From: Algisphaera sp039180025
Lineage (GTDB): Bacteria; Planctomycetota; Phycisphaerae; Phycisphaerales; Phycisphaeraceae
Length of the DNA stretch: 64,000 bases
Direction: 5' to 3'
Assembly (NCBI GenBank): GCA_039180025.1
Contig: JBCDDZ010000007.1
Span: 41,370 to 105,369 of the forward strand
Program-made: the position numbers and the translations under genes
Part shown: one piece after another, positions 25,078 through 34,155 of the stretch
How positions within the stretch are numbered: position 1 is the first letter of the stretch
How the letters are laid out: every line of letters begins with the position of its first letter
Notes under the pieces: model-generated
Seen by the model: only the letters and a program-made list of their open reading frames with translations
What the model was told of the DNA's origin: nothing
Databases searched by the model: none

Positions 25078-26547
25078 ATGCCATCTTCCACCAAAACATC
25101 CAAACGTAAGCCTAAAAAAACCGCTTCCTCTACCCGTCTCAATCCCTCTTCGGCAAAAAATAACCGGGCGTCGGAGACCGCGCCCGGACCGATCACCAAC
25201 TACACGACGGGGCTGCGCTGGCTCTATGACCATGTCGATCACGAGCGGCAGCGGATGGTCAAATACGACGAGCCGACCTTCAATCTCGACCGGATGAATC
25301 GGCTGTTGCACCTTTTGGGCAACCCACACGAACAGCTCAAGATCGTCCACGTCGCGGGGACCAAAGGTAAAGGTTCGACTTGTGCCATGGTCGGTTCGAT
25401 GCTCCGGGCTTGCGGCTACACGGTCGGCTCTTACAGCAGCCCCCACCTGGTCGATCTGCGCGAACGGATCACCATCAACGACCACATGATCTCGTACCAC
25501 GATTGCGCCGAGGTCTTCAAGCAGATCGCCGCGGTGGAGCACAAGTTCGGCAAGGCGAATCAGCTAACGTTCTTCGAAATTATGACCGCCGCGGCGCTGG
25601 TCTACTTCGCCGAGCAGGCGGTCGACGTCGCGATCCTCGAAACCGGGCTGGGGGGTCGGCTGGACTGCACCAACATCGTCACCCCCCTGGTCACGGCGAT
25701 CACCGGCCTGTCGCTGGACCACACGCAGCTCCTCGGCGAGACGCTGCCCGAAATCGCCCGGGAAAAAGCCGGCATCTTCAAACCCGGGGTGCCGGCCCTC
25801 TCGATCGTGCAGGAAAAAGAAGCCACCGAAGCACTGCGTGAGGTCGCCGAAGAGGTTGGCACCACCCTGGAATTCACGGGCAAAGACGTCGATTTTTCGT
25901 ACCGCTTCGAAGCCAACCGCGAGCTTGGCCCTCACACCCGCGTCTGCCTCACCACCGAACAATCCAAATTCGAACACCTCCCCGTGCCGCTCAAAGGCGA
26001 GCATCAGGCCCAGAACTGCGGCCTCGCGCTCGCGGTGCTCGACAAGCTTAAAGCCCACGGCTTTGTGCTCCCGGTCAATCACGTCATTGATGGCTTGGCC
26101 GCGACCCAACTCCCCGGCCGGATGGAAACGGTCCACGAAAAGCCCCGGGTCATTATTGACGGTGCGCACAACGCCGCGTCGATCACCGCGCTGACCAAAT
26201 CCCTCGGGGCACACGTGAGCTACGACAGCCTCGTGATGATCTTCGGCTGCGGCCAGGACAAAGACATCACCGGGATGCTCAAGCAGATCGCACTGGGGGC
26301 CGACAAAATCATCTTCACCCGCGCAAAAGCCAACCCGCGTGCGGAGGAGCCGGACGACCTCATGCGCCGCTTCGCGGACCTGTCGCCCAAGATGGCCCAA
26401 GTGGCACCGAACCTCGACGCGGCCCTGAAACTCGCCGCCCGCGCGGTGTCGCGTGAAGACCTGATCGTCGTCACCGGCAGCTTTTACCTCGCCGGCGAAT
26501 CGCGCAAATACTTTATCGATGCACAGGCGAAGAACGCGAAACGCTGA
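25078..26547 (+). CDS. folC: Bifunctional folylpolyglutamate synthase/dihydrofolate synthase
   Basis: Adds glutamate to dihydropteroate and to tetrahydrofolate, with ATP, in folate metabolism. Seen: YDEPTFNLDRMNRLLHLLGN, the P-loop VAGTKGKGSTCAMV, YSSPHLVDLRERI, ETGLGGRLDCTNIV, LDHTQLLGETLPEIAREKAG and PGRMETV followed by DGAHNAASI. The 489 residues include about 40 low-complexity basic residues before ITNYTTGLRWLYD, so a later start is possible, but no better ATG exists. An AT-rich promoter-like stretch ends 10 bases before the start. It stands alone, with no folate neighbours. Confidence 0.94.
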   Translation: MPSSTKTSKRKPKKTASSTRLNPSSAKNNRASETAPGPITNYTTGLRWLYDHVDHERQRMVKYDEPTFNLDRMNRLLHLLGNPHEQLKIVHVAGTKGKGSTCAMVGSMLRACGYTVGSYSSPHLVDLRERITINDHMISYHDCAEVFKQIAAVEHKFGKANQLTFFEIMTAAALVYFAEQAVDVAILETGLGGRLDCTNIVTPLVTAITGLSLDHTQLLGETLPEIAREKAGIFKPGVPALSIVQEKEATEALREVAEEVGTTLEFTGKDVDFSYRFEANRELGPHTRVCLTTEQSKFEHLPVPLKGEHQAQNCGLALAVLDKLKAHGFVLPVNHVIDGLAATQLPGRMETVHEKPRVIIDGAHNAASITALTKSLGAHVSYDSLVMIFGCGQDKDITGMLKQIALGADKIIFTRAKANPRAEEPDDLMRRFADLSPKMAQVAPNLDAALKLAARAVSREDLIVVTGSFYLAGESRKYFIDAQAKNAKR

Positions 26548-26874
26548 CGTGTCCCCATGCCATTCGCTTTATTTTATTTAGGCGTTTGCTTGTAGCGGAA
26601 CGCAGCGGAATCCGTTGCGGAAGGTTCTCCGTTATCCAGGGGGGGCGAATACGGAGAAGCCCGCACCGAACTGGGGACTCATCCGGAACGGGATGATGAG
26701 ATCGCCACGCCATATTACGAGCCGCATCCAAGCGGCCGCGAGCGCACGTTATACTGAATGCGGCAGCGGGTTGGTTTAACCCTGCCGCCGCAGGAACAAG
26801 CGATCAGGGATTACGCAGCGCCTCCCGGCCCGTGGTAGGGCCGGCGCGAGGGCGTCGTGGACCAGGAGTTTGTG
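26548..26874. other. Gap of about 310-330 bases before the Wzz/kinase-like gene
   Basis: No gene, tRNA or terminator was seen. The first 30 bases after folC are AT-rich (TTTATTTTATTTAGG), and the rest is GC-rich with CGGAA-type short repeats (GCGGAACGCAGCGGAATCCG around 26597-26616). It should hold the promoter of the plus-strand run that begins with the next gene. Confidence 0.4.
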
Positions 26875-29688
26875 GTGAGTTTCAGCAGCCGTCGCGCACG
26901 GTCCAGGCAAGAGGCGGACGCGCAAACCCCCGCAGGGGCGAGCACGTCTTATAACGCCGCGTCGCCGACGGGGGGCGGACGCTCCACCGCCTCGGAAACG
27001 CGGAGTAGCGGGGCAAAGATCCGGATCAGGCTGACCCGGCGGTGGCGGTGGGTGTGGCTCGCCACGCTGATCGGGGGTGCGGCCGGAGCTGCGGCCGGGT
27101 GGTGGGCGGGGGGCAGCCCGACATACCGGGCCGAAGGCGCAGCCCGGCTGGGCCTGACCACAGAAACGGGCGACGACGCGGTGCTGGTGATGGACCAGGT
27201 GGCTCAGCGCGAACTGAAAAAGCTGCAGGAGCTCGCCCGGTCGGCGGCGGAACCCGAAAACCCAACGCGGGAAAACAAGCCGGCCCAGACATGGCGGGCG
27301 GAGGTCGGCCGAGATGCCACGGCCCCCACCCGCCTGATGGTTGCCGCGTACGCGGAAAATCTCGGTGTTGCGTCAGAGGCGGTCCGCGAGATTCTGACCG
27401 AGTACGCCGCAACCTCAAAGCTGGGGGACGAAGCGCAGAGCGACACGGCCCGCGCTGCGGCGGCAGCGGAGCTGACCCGCTGGCGGGCAGAAGCCGCCGA
27501 AGCCGCGGCGGCATTGTCCGCGCTGCGGACGACGACCGCCCGGGGCCTGACCGAACCGGCGGGGGCGGACACGCAACCCCGAGACGGCGATCTCGAGGCC
27601 GCCTGGGCCGGGGCCCAATGGACCCAGCGCGAGGCGATGCGAAACTTAGAACGGCTGCGCCGCCGGCTCGAAACACTGCGTACCCACCCGCTGCCGACCC
27701 TGACGCAGACCGCCGCGGTCGACCTGGAAGCCGAGGCATGGCAGAGCCAGCTCCAGTCAATCGACGATGAACTGGTCCGGGTGGTTTGGCCACCAAACCC
27801 CGCGGTGGCGGCACGGCTTCGCGAACGCGCGGAACTCGAGCGACAGCTGCGCGAACGTGCGGCGGATACCCGGCTGCTCCCCTTGGGCGAAGACGGTGCC
27901 GCGCTGGGTGGGATCAGGATCAGCGAGCTCGCCGACCAGGTACGGGGGTTGGAAGGGGCGGCCGAGCGGGCCGAGGGACGGGTGACAGCGCTCGAGCCTC
28001 GGGTGATGGCGCTGCGGGAGAAGACCGCTCAAGCGCAGCGGCTGGCGGCGGAAGTCGCCCAGCGCGAGGCGGCGCTGGCGGAACTGCCGGTGGGGGTGGG
28101 GGTCAGGCTGATCGGCGTGGACCTGCCGACGCCGGAAGGTGGAGAGGCCGGGGCTTTGTGGGCGGATACACGGCCGGCGTGGGCGGCGGGGCTCGGCGGC
28201 GCGGGGGCCCTCGCGGTCGCGGGGCTTGTGGTTCTTGGGCTGCTACTGGATCGGCGGGTCAGGCAAGGGGCGGACGGCGGGCTTATCGGCTCGGCGATCC
28301 CCGTGCTCGGCGCGGTGCCTACGGTAGACGGCCGCGACCTTTCGTCCACCGCGACAGCGCCAGGATCAGGCCCTTCGGACGGAGAAGATCAGGTGGCCCG
28401 CAACGGCGTAACGTCGATCCAGGGGGTGCGGGCGGTCCTGGAGGGCAGGATCGCGGCCGGGGGAGACAAAGGCGGCGCTTTCGCGGTGGCGGGGGTGGCG
28501 TCGGGGAGCGGCGCGACGAGCGTGGCGGTGGGTCTGGCGGCGTCGATGGCGCTATCGGGAACACGGGTTTTGCTGATCGACCTGGCGTGGCTGCAGAAGC
28601 CGGCGGGGAGCGGAGACGACGGGGAAGCGACGCGGGACGGGCTTGGTGTCGACGGGGTGGTGCAGGAACTGGGGTATCTGGAAGACGAGGACCGGGAACT
28701 GATCGCGCTGGGCGATGAGGAGGCGGGCGTGGGGTTCGGGGCGATGTTCGGCGGGGCGTCCCTGCGGCGGAGCGTGGTGCAGACGCGGATCGAGAACCTG
28801 GCGGTGCTGAGCGCGATGGGACGCGCCGCGGCGCTGCGGGCAGAGTGGTCCGGCCGGGTGTCGTCGCGCTGGCTGGGGCGGCTCATGGAGGTGTGCCAGC
28901 GGGGAGGGTACATGGCGACCATTGTCGACGCGGGATCGGCAACCGGCAGCGTCGAAGGGATGCTCGGGTGCGCCGCTGCGGACGGGACCGTGGTGGTGGT
29001 CAGCGGGGATCAAACGCAGGTGGATTACGACAAAGCGGTGGCCCGGCTGGGGCTGGTCGGGGCCGAGGTGATCGGGACGGTGCTGAATCGCAGCACCGCT
29101 CGACGGGGTCGACGTCGGGCGGAAGGTACGAGGAGCGGGCATGGGACGGCGGGCGGCGCACGCGGCGCGGCGGGCGCGACCACGGGCTCGGGGATTTTCG
29201 CGGCGGCGATCGAAGCGCGGGCCGGGGGCGGGGGGCCGGGGGCTTCATCGTGGCCGGGGAGCCGATCGGCCCCGCTGCCGCGGATCGAAGACGAGCCCAC
29301 GGGAGAGCGGCGGGCCGACGCGCCCGCAGGAGCCTCGGACGTAGCTCCCGTCAGCCCGCCGCCGGGTATTGCGCAGGGGGTGGACCCGGTGGCGGAGCCG
29401 CCGGCGAGTGTGAAGCCGACACCGCGGCGGACTCCGCCGGCAGCGCGGAGCACGGCGGGCACGGCGGGTACGATGACTCCGGCGGTAGCGGAAGCTATAA
29501 ACCCCGCCCCTGCGTCAAGCGGATCGCCCCAACCTCAGGTAGCGGACGACGTGATGGACCAGTTGGTGGATCACGCGATCCGGGCGGCTGAGCGGCGGCG
29601 CGGATCGGGGCCGCCCGCGGCACCGGTTTCGGATCCGCGGACCCCGCCTCCGCCTTCGACCGATGGAGCGACGCTGCCCGGGGACTGA
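26875..29688 (+). CDS. Wzz/BY-kinase-like envelope polysaccharide protein with defective P-loop
   Basis: About 940 residues. A disordered N-tail is followed by a membrane segment at about 66-84, a long Ala/Glu/Arg coiled-coil region (200-420) and a second segment near 445-465. This is the Wzz chain-length layout seen in tyrosine autokinases for exopolysaccharide. A cytoplasmic MinD/BY-kinase-like domain follows: GVASGSGATSVAVGLA aligns with the P-loop but has Ala where the Lys should be. VLLIDLAW and ATIVDAG stand for Walker A' and B. The tail is Pro/Ala-rich with no Tyr cluster. So it probably regulates rather than phosphorylates. The start is uncertain: GTG 26875 has AGGAG 6 bases ahead; GTG 26857 is the alternative. 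Confidence 0.7.
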   Translation: MSFSSRRARSRQEADAQTPAGASTSYNAASPTGGGRSTASETRSSGAKIRIRLTRRWRWVWLATLIGGAAGAAAGWWAGGSPTYRAEGAARLGLTTETGDDAVLVMDQVAQRELKKLQELARSAAEPENPTRENKPAQTWRAEVGRDATAPTRLMVAAYAENLGVASEAVREILTEYAATSKLGDEAQSDTARAAAAAELTRWRAEAAEAAAALSALRTTTARGLTEPAGADTQPRDGDLEAAWAGAQWTQREAMRNLERLRRRLETLRTHPLPTLTQTAAVDLEAEAWQSQLQSIDDELVRVVWPPNPAVAARLRERAELERQLRERAADTRLLPLGEDGAALGGIRISELADQVRGLEGAAERAEGRVTALEPRVMALREKTAQAQRLAAEVAQREAALAELPVGVGVRLIGVDLPTPEGGEAGALWADTRPAWAAGLGGAGALAVAGLVVLGLLLDRRVRQGADGGLIGSAIPVLGAVPTVDGRDLSSTATAPGSGPSDGEDQVARNGVTSIQGVRAVLEGRIAAGGDKGGAFAVAGVASGSGATSVAVGLAASMALSGTRVLLIDLAWLQKPAGSGDDGEATRDGLGVDGVVQELGYLEDEDRELIALGDEEAGVGFGAMFGGASLRRSVVQTRIENLAVLSAMGRAAALRAEWSGRVSSRWLGRLMEVCQRGGYMATIVDAGSATGSVEGMLGCAAADGTVVVVSGDQTQVDYDKAVARLGLVGAEVIGTVLNRSTARRGRRRAEGTRSGHGTAGGARGAAGATTGSGIFAAAIEARAGGGGPGASSWPGSRSAPLPRIEDEPTGERRADAPAGASDVAPVSPPPGIAQGVDPVAEPPASVKPTPRRTPPAARSTAGTAGTMTPAVAEAINPAPASSGSPQPQVADDVMDQLVDHAIRAAERRRGSGPPAAPVSDPRTPPPPSTDGATLPGD

Positions 29689-29697
29689 CCTTAGCCC

Positions 29698-31047
29698 ATG
29701 CCCCCTTCCGCCCCGATTGACTCTGATCCGCTCGCCCTTGCCGCGAAGCGGCCTGTGATGACCCCGCTGCATCAGGCGGTGCTGTCGTCGCCCGCGGAAG
29801 CAGAGCGTTGGATGCGGTCCGAGGCGCAGGCGGGGGTCTCGGGGGTGCGTGACTACGCTTTTTTACCCGCGGGCCCGGAGGCGGATCCGGGCGTGGTGTT
29901 TGACCGGCTGCGCTGGGGCGGGCAAGTGGTGTTTACCGCGCGGCGGGCAGAGGCGGTCGAGGCTTGGGTTAGGCAGTACGACGCCAAGCCCGAATGGACC
30001 GTCGAAACGGGGACACGCGTCTGGGTGACGGGGCGTTACCCGTGGCTGCGGCGGGGGGCGGGGGGCTGTTGGCCAAGGGGGCTGCGGCGGATTCTGGAAC
30101 AGCGGAGCCACTACGCCGTGGCGCGGAAGGTGCTGATCGATCCGGTGGATCGGCTGAGCACGAAGCATTCCTATGACGTGCGGCTGGTGCGATCGGGGGC
30201 CGGCGGGGGCGGGGATTGGGTGGTGCGCAAGTCGGTGCCGACGATGGAGCAGGCGGTGTCGCGGCTGATGCAGACCTGCCCGGGGGTGGCGGCGGACCGG
30301 CTGATCGCGATCGCTGCGAAGCTGGTGCGCAAGGTTTTTCCGGTGTTTCTGACCCGGGAGGCGGCGATCCTGAAGCTGCTGCAGCGGGACCTGCCCGAGC
30401 GGTTCCGCGGCCTGACCCCGCGGCTGCTGTCGATGGAGACCGAAGGCAACGGGCTGGCGAAATCGATCACGATGCGTTGGCTGCGTCAGGGGGGGGAGCC
30501 GCTGTCCCAATCGGATTTCGCGCGGCAGGCGGCGGCGCTGCTGCGGTCGCTGCACGAAGACGTGGGGGTGATGCACCTGGACCTGCGGCTGGACAATATG
30601 GTGGTGGCCGAGGCGGGGGTTTCGATCGTGGATTTCGGGTCCGCGGTCCGGATCGGGGAGGACCTGTCGACGAACCCGATGATCGAAACGCTAGTGCGGG
30701 AGATGCTTGGGGCGTCGCAGGTGACGCGGGACCTCGAGCGTCATCGACGGAAAGGCCTGGTGCGGGCCGGGGTGTTTGTGGGTCTGCCGTATCCGCCGAC
30801 ACCGGCCTTCGACCTTTTCGCGTTGGCGACGAATTTAACCCGCCCCCACGACAACCCGGAGTTCAAGGGGCTGGTGCGTTACGACCGGTCCAGCGAAGAG
30901 GCGCAACGGCTTTCACGGGTCCGACGGCAGGTGTTGCTGCCTAAAGAAAACGGGCAGAGACCGATTAAGACCGTCGGCGAATTGTTTCGAGCCTTGGCGA
31001 CGGGCCGCGGCAAAACCGCCGGCCAGGCCGTGGCGGTCGGGGCTTGA
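29698..31047 (+). CDS. Protein-kinase-fold protein (WaaP/LPS-kinase-like)
   Basis: 449 residues. The second half has the kinase catalytic core: MHLDLRLDNMVV (HxDxxxxN catalytic loop, about 290-300) and SIVDFGSA (DFG, about 311-318), with a more degenerate N-lobe. Bacterial proteins of this sort phosphorylate sugar residues in lipopolysaccharide (WaaP/Kdo kinase) or act as Ser/Thr-like kinases. The target here is unknown, but the Wzz-like gene ending 9 bases upstream suggests a surface-polysaccharide role. A long N-terminal domain of about 130 residues (LSSPAEAERWMRSEAQAGVS onwards) matches nothing I recognise. No membrane segment was seen. Confidence 0.72.
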   Translation: MPPSAPIDSDPLALAAKRPVMTPLHQAVLSSPAEAERWMRSEAQAGVSGVRDYAFLPAGPEADPGVVFDRLRWGGQVVFTARRAEAVEAWVRQYDAKPEWTVETGTRVWVTGRYPWLRRGAGGCWPRGLRRILEQRSHYAVARKVLIDPVDRLSTKHSYDVRLVRSGAGGGGDWVVRKSVPTMEQAVSRLMQTCPGVAADRLIAIAAKLVRKVFPVFLTREAAILKLLQRDLPERFRGLTPRLLSMETEGNGLAKSITMRWLRQGGEPLSQSDFARQAAALLRSLHEDVGVMHLDLRLDNMVVAEAGVSIVDFGSAVRIGEDLSTNPMIETLVREMLGASQVTRDLERHRRKGLVRAGVFVGLPYPPTPAFDLFALATNLTRPHDNPEFKGLVRYDRSSEEAQRLSRVRRQVLLPKENGQRPIKTVGELFRALATGRGKTAGQAVAVGA

Positions 31048-31115
31048 GGGGACAGACGGAGCACGGGGGGCTGCGAGAAGCGGCAGCGCGAGGCGGCCGG
31101 GGATAAACTTCAGTC

Positions 31116-32195
31116 ATGCTACGTATCGGCGAGGTCCAACTCCAGACGAACCTGCTCCTGGCGCCGGTGGCGGGTTATTTTGATTTGGCGTACCGGCTGG
31201 TCGCGCGGTCGGTGCCGGGCATGCCTTGCCGGGCGGAAGACCTGGGCGGGCCGAGGGACGTGGGGGACGGGACGTACGGGGCGCTGGGCTTGGCGTGCAC
31301 GGAGCTTCTTTGCCCGCACAGCGTGCTGCGAGAGACGGACAAGGCGATGTGGCGGGCGGCGACGTCGCCGGAGGATACGCCGGTGTGTATGCAGCTTTAC
31401 GGGAGCGACCCGGCGATCCTGGCCGAGGCGGCACGGTGGGCCGAGGGCCGGGGGGCGACGGTAATCGATATCAACATGGGCTGCCCGGTGGACAAGGTGA
31501 CCAAAAAACACGGGGGGTCGAAGCTGTTGTGTGATCCGGGGCACGCGGTCGCGGTCGCGGAGGCGGTGGTGCGGGCGGTGCGGGTCCCGGTGACCGCGAA
31601 GATCCGGCTGGGATGGGACGACGATTGCCTGGTCGCCGGGTCGCTGCCGCCGCGGCTGTGCGGCGTGGGGGTCCAGATGATTACGGTACACGGGCGGACG
31701 ACGGCGATGAAGTTTAAGCCGGCGGTGAGGCTGGCAGGGATCGCGCAAACGGTCGAGGCGGTGAAGGCTTGTTTCCCCGCGGTCCCGGTGATCGGCAACG
31801 GCGACATTACGACGGCAGCCGACGCGGAGCGGATGATCGCGGCGACCGGGTGCGACGGCGTGATGGTCGCGCGCGGGGCGATGGGTCAGCCCTGGCTGTT
31901 CCGGGATATCGCGTACCGGTTAGCGACGGGCCGAGACGCACCGCCGCTGGCGCGGTCGGTACGGGCGCAGCTGGTGCGGGACCATTTCGAAAACCTCTGC
32001 CGATACCGGGACGAAAAGGTCGCGCTGCGGACGATCAAGACCCGGATCAGCAAGTACTCCGCCCACCTTCAGCCTTGGCCGGGGCTGAAGCGTGACGTGC
32101 AGCCGATCGCGGAAGCCGAGGCGTTCCGGGATTTCTGGGCGGCGGGGATGGAGGCGATCCGAGAGACGGGGGCGCGGGCCGTGGGCGTGGGTTGA
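31116..32195 (+). CDS. dusB: tRNA-dihydrouridine synthase
   Basis: FMN enzyme that reduces uridines in the D-loop of tRNA. Seen: TNLLLAPVAGYFDLAYR, ACTELLCPHSVLRE, VCMQLYGSDP, IDINMGCPVDKVTKKHGGSKLL with the catalytic Cys, VTVHGR-like ITVHGRTTAMKFKP, and GNGDITTAADAERMI plus MVARGAMGQPWLF for flavin binding. The 359 residues fit the DusB/Dus group, of which B is the commonest in bacteria; the subgroup is inferred. Position 69 bases after the kinase gene, same strand. No fis follows it, unlike proteobacteria. Confidence 0.9.
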   Translation: MLRIGEVQLQTNLLLAPVAGYFDLAYRLVARSVPGMPCRAEDLGGPRDVGDGTYGALGLACTELLCPHSVLRETDKAMWRAATSPEDTPVCMQLYGSDPAILAEAARWAEGRGATVIDINMGCPVDKVTKKHGGSKLLCDPGHAVAVAEAVVRAVRVPVTAKIRLGWDDDCLVAGSLPPRLCGVGVQMITVHGRTTAMKFKPAVRLAGIAQTVEAVKACFPAVPVIGNGDITTAADAERMIAATGCDGVMVARGAMGQPWLFRDIAYRLATGRDAPPLARSVRAQLVRDHFENLCRYRDEKVALRTIKTRISKYSAHLQPWPGLKRDVQPIAEAEAFRDFWAAGMEAIRETGARAVGVG

Positions 32196-32275
32196 CGGGG
32201 CTGCTGGTGAAGGAGACGGCGATTGATGGCGGGCATCGCGGGGTCAATTACGAAGAACGGCTTGAGATGCTTCGG

Positions 32276-32343
32276 GGGTCCGGGGAGGGGTCCAGGGGTC
32301 CGAGGGTCCGAGGGTCCGAGGGTCCGAGGGTCCGGGGGTCCAG
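32276..32343 (+). repeat. Octanucleotide tandem repeat (GGGTCCGA-type)
   Basis: Seven contiguous 8-base units (32288-32343): GGGTCCAG, four exact GGGTCCGA, GGGTCCGG, GGGTCCAG. A further diverged unit lies at 32276-32283 and decayed copies follow. It lies between dusB and the DCC-family gene, just before the latter's start. Because 8 is not a multiple of 3, copy-number change would shift any frame that crosses it. Confidence 0.9.
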
Positions 32344-32379
32344 GAGGCCGGGGAGGCCAGGGGTGGGCGGCGTAGACTT

Positions 32380-32808
32380 ATGTTGATGGATCAGGCGCGC
32401 GAGCCGGAACTAGTTTTTTATGACGGGGGGTGCGGGCTGTGTCATGCGTCGGTGAGGTTCGTGGCGGCACGGGATCGGGGAGGGACGCGGTTCCGATTCG
32501 CGCCGCTGGGGGGGGAGACGTTTGCGGCGAAACGGGTGGGCGAAGCGACGCATACGGGCGGGGCGGACTCGGTGGTGGTGCGGCGGCGAGACGGGGCGCT
32601 GCTGACGAAAAGCGGAGCGGCGATACACATTTTACGACGCCTAGGCGGGGTCTGGGCGGGCCTGGGGTGGGCAGCGGCGTGGGTTCCCAAGCGGGTGCGA
32701 GACGGGGTGTACGACCGGGTCGCGGCGGTGCGTCACCGGGTGTTTGGCCGACGAACCGAGGCGTGCCCGGGGGTGCCGGCGGGGATGCGGGAGCGGTTCC
32801 TGCCCTGA
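32380..32808 (+). CDS. DCC-family thiol-disulfide oxidoreductase (DUF393)
   Basis: 142-residue protein with the family start LVFYDGGCGLCHASVRFV, whose Cys-X-X-Cys pair gives the DCC family its name. It continues with FAPLGGETFA, DSVVVRRRDGALLTKSGAAI and a hydrophobic WAGLGWAAAWVPKRVRDGVYD. These proteins have a thioredoxin-like fold and are thought to handle disulfides, but no reaction is established. The ATG codon lies 36 bases after the tandem repeat array; a second in-frame ATG two codons later is an alternative start. tyrS follows 48 bases on. Confidence 0.85.
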   Translation: MLMDQAREPELVFYDGGCGLCHASVRFVAARDRGGTRFRFAPLGGETFAAKRVGEATHTGGADSVVVRRRDGALLTKSGAAIHILRRLGGVWAGLGWAAAWVPKRVRDGVYDRVAAVRHRVFGRRTEACPGVPAGMRERFLP

Positions 32809-32856
32809 AGAGAGCGAACCGGTAGAATCGGGTTTTGGCGAAACCGAGCGATCCCG

Positions 32857-34116
32857 ATGACCCTGACCACGACACAAAATTACTACGACACGATGGCGGA
32901 ACGGGGGCTGGTGGCCCAGTGCACCGATTCCCCCGAACGTATCCGTGCCCGGCTATCGCGGCCGACGACGGCGTACTGCGGGTTCGACCCGACCGCGGAC
33001 TCGCTGCACGTCGGCTCGTTGGTGCCGATTATGGGGTTAGCGCACCTGCAGCGGGCGGGGCATCGGCCGGTGGTGCTCGTGGGCGGGGCGACGGGTATGA
33101 TCGGGGACCCGTCGTTCAAGAGCGAAGCCCGGAACATGATGGGCCTGGAAACGGTGCGGCAGAACGTCGAGGCGTTGGGTCAACAGATTGGACGGTTCAT
33201 CCGGTTCGGCGACGGGCCGGGCGACGCAGTGCTGGTCAACAACCTGGACTGGATCGAGCCGCTGTCCTGGATGCAGGTCTTACGGGAGATCGGCAGCAAG
33301 GTGAGCGTCAACCGCATGGTGCGGATGGAATCGGTGAAGCAGCGGATGGCGGGCGAAGGCGAAGGTATCAGCTACCTCGAATTCAGCTACATGCTGCTGC
33401 AGGCGTACGACTTTGCGCACCTCCATGAGGAACTGGGTTGCGTGTTGCAGCTCGGCGGGCAGGACCAGTGGGGGAACATCGTGATGGGGATCGAGCTGGG
33501 GCGGAAGCTGCACGACGCGGACCTGGCGGGGCTGACGTTTCCGTTGGTGACGAAGTCGGACGGGGGGAAATTCGGCAAGAGCGAATCGGGCAACGTCTGG
33601 CTGGACGCGGAGCGGACGCCGCCGTTCGAGTTTTTCCAGTTTTGGCGGAACGTCGCCGACGGAGACGTGGGGCGATACCTGGGGTATTTTACGTTCTTGC
33701 CCATGGAAGAGGTGTCCGCGCTGGCGGTGGCGGAGGGCATGGCGATCAACGAGAGCAAGGCCCGGCTGGCTTACGAAGTCACAAAACTGGTTCACGGCGA
33801 AGAAGAAGCGGCGCGGGCACGCGACGCGGCGGCCGGGGCGTTCGGCGCCTTGGCCGACATGACCGGCGACGCGATCCCCCACCAGGCGATCGAGCAGCAC
33901 ACGCTGTTCGCTACGCCGGTGCTTGTGCTTTTGCGGACCGCCGGGTTCACCAAGAGCAACGGCGAGGGGCGGAAGCTGATCGCGAACGGCGGGGTGCGGG
34001 TCGGCGACCGCAAGCTCACACCCGAGCAGACCCATTTGGCGGCGGCCGACGTGAGCGAGGGGCACGTGTTGCTGCGGGCTGGGAAGAAACGCCTGTTCCG
34101 GTTCGATGTCCGTTAA
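32857..34116 (+). CDS. tyrS: Tyrosine--tRNA ligase
   Basis: Class I aminoacyl-tRNA synthetase. Seen: YCGFDPTADSLHVGSLVPIM (HIGH-like HVGS), LVGGATGMIGDPSFKSEAR, EFSYMLLQAYDFAHL, LGGQDQWGNIVMGIEL, and KSDGGKFGKSESGNVWLD holding the KFGKS signature. An S4 RNA-binding domain forms the last 70 residues (RKLIANGGVRVGDRKL). Its 419 residues are normal for the eubacterial TyrRS. It ends 3 bases before a GTG that could start the DUF502 protein. I saw no T-box leader. Confidence 0.95.
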   Translation: MTLTTTQNYYDTMAERGLVAQCTDSPERIRARLSRPTTAYCGFDPTADSLHVGSLVPIMGLAHLQRAGHRPVVLVGGATGMIGDPSFKSEARNMMGLETVRQNVEALGQQIGRFIRFGDGPGDAVLVNNLDWIEPLSWMQVLREIGSKVSVNRMVRMESVKQRMAGEGEGISYLEFSYMLLQAYDFAHLHEELGCVLQLGGQDQWGNIVMGIELGRKLHDADLAGLTFPLVTKSDGGKFGKSESGNVWLDAERTPPFEFFQFWRNVADGDVGRYLGYFTFLPMEEVSALAVAEGMAINESKARLAYEVTKLVHGEEEAARARDAAAGAFGALADMTGDAIPHQAIEQHTLFATPVLVLLRTAGFTKSNGEGRKLIANGGVRVGDRKLTPEQTHLAAADVSEGHVLLRAGKKRLFRFDVR

Positions 34117-34155
34117 GCTGTGCCCGACCGATCCGGAACCCGCCGACGACCGCCT

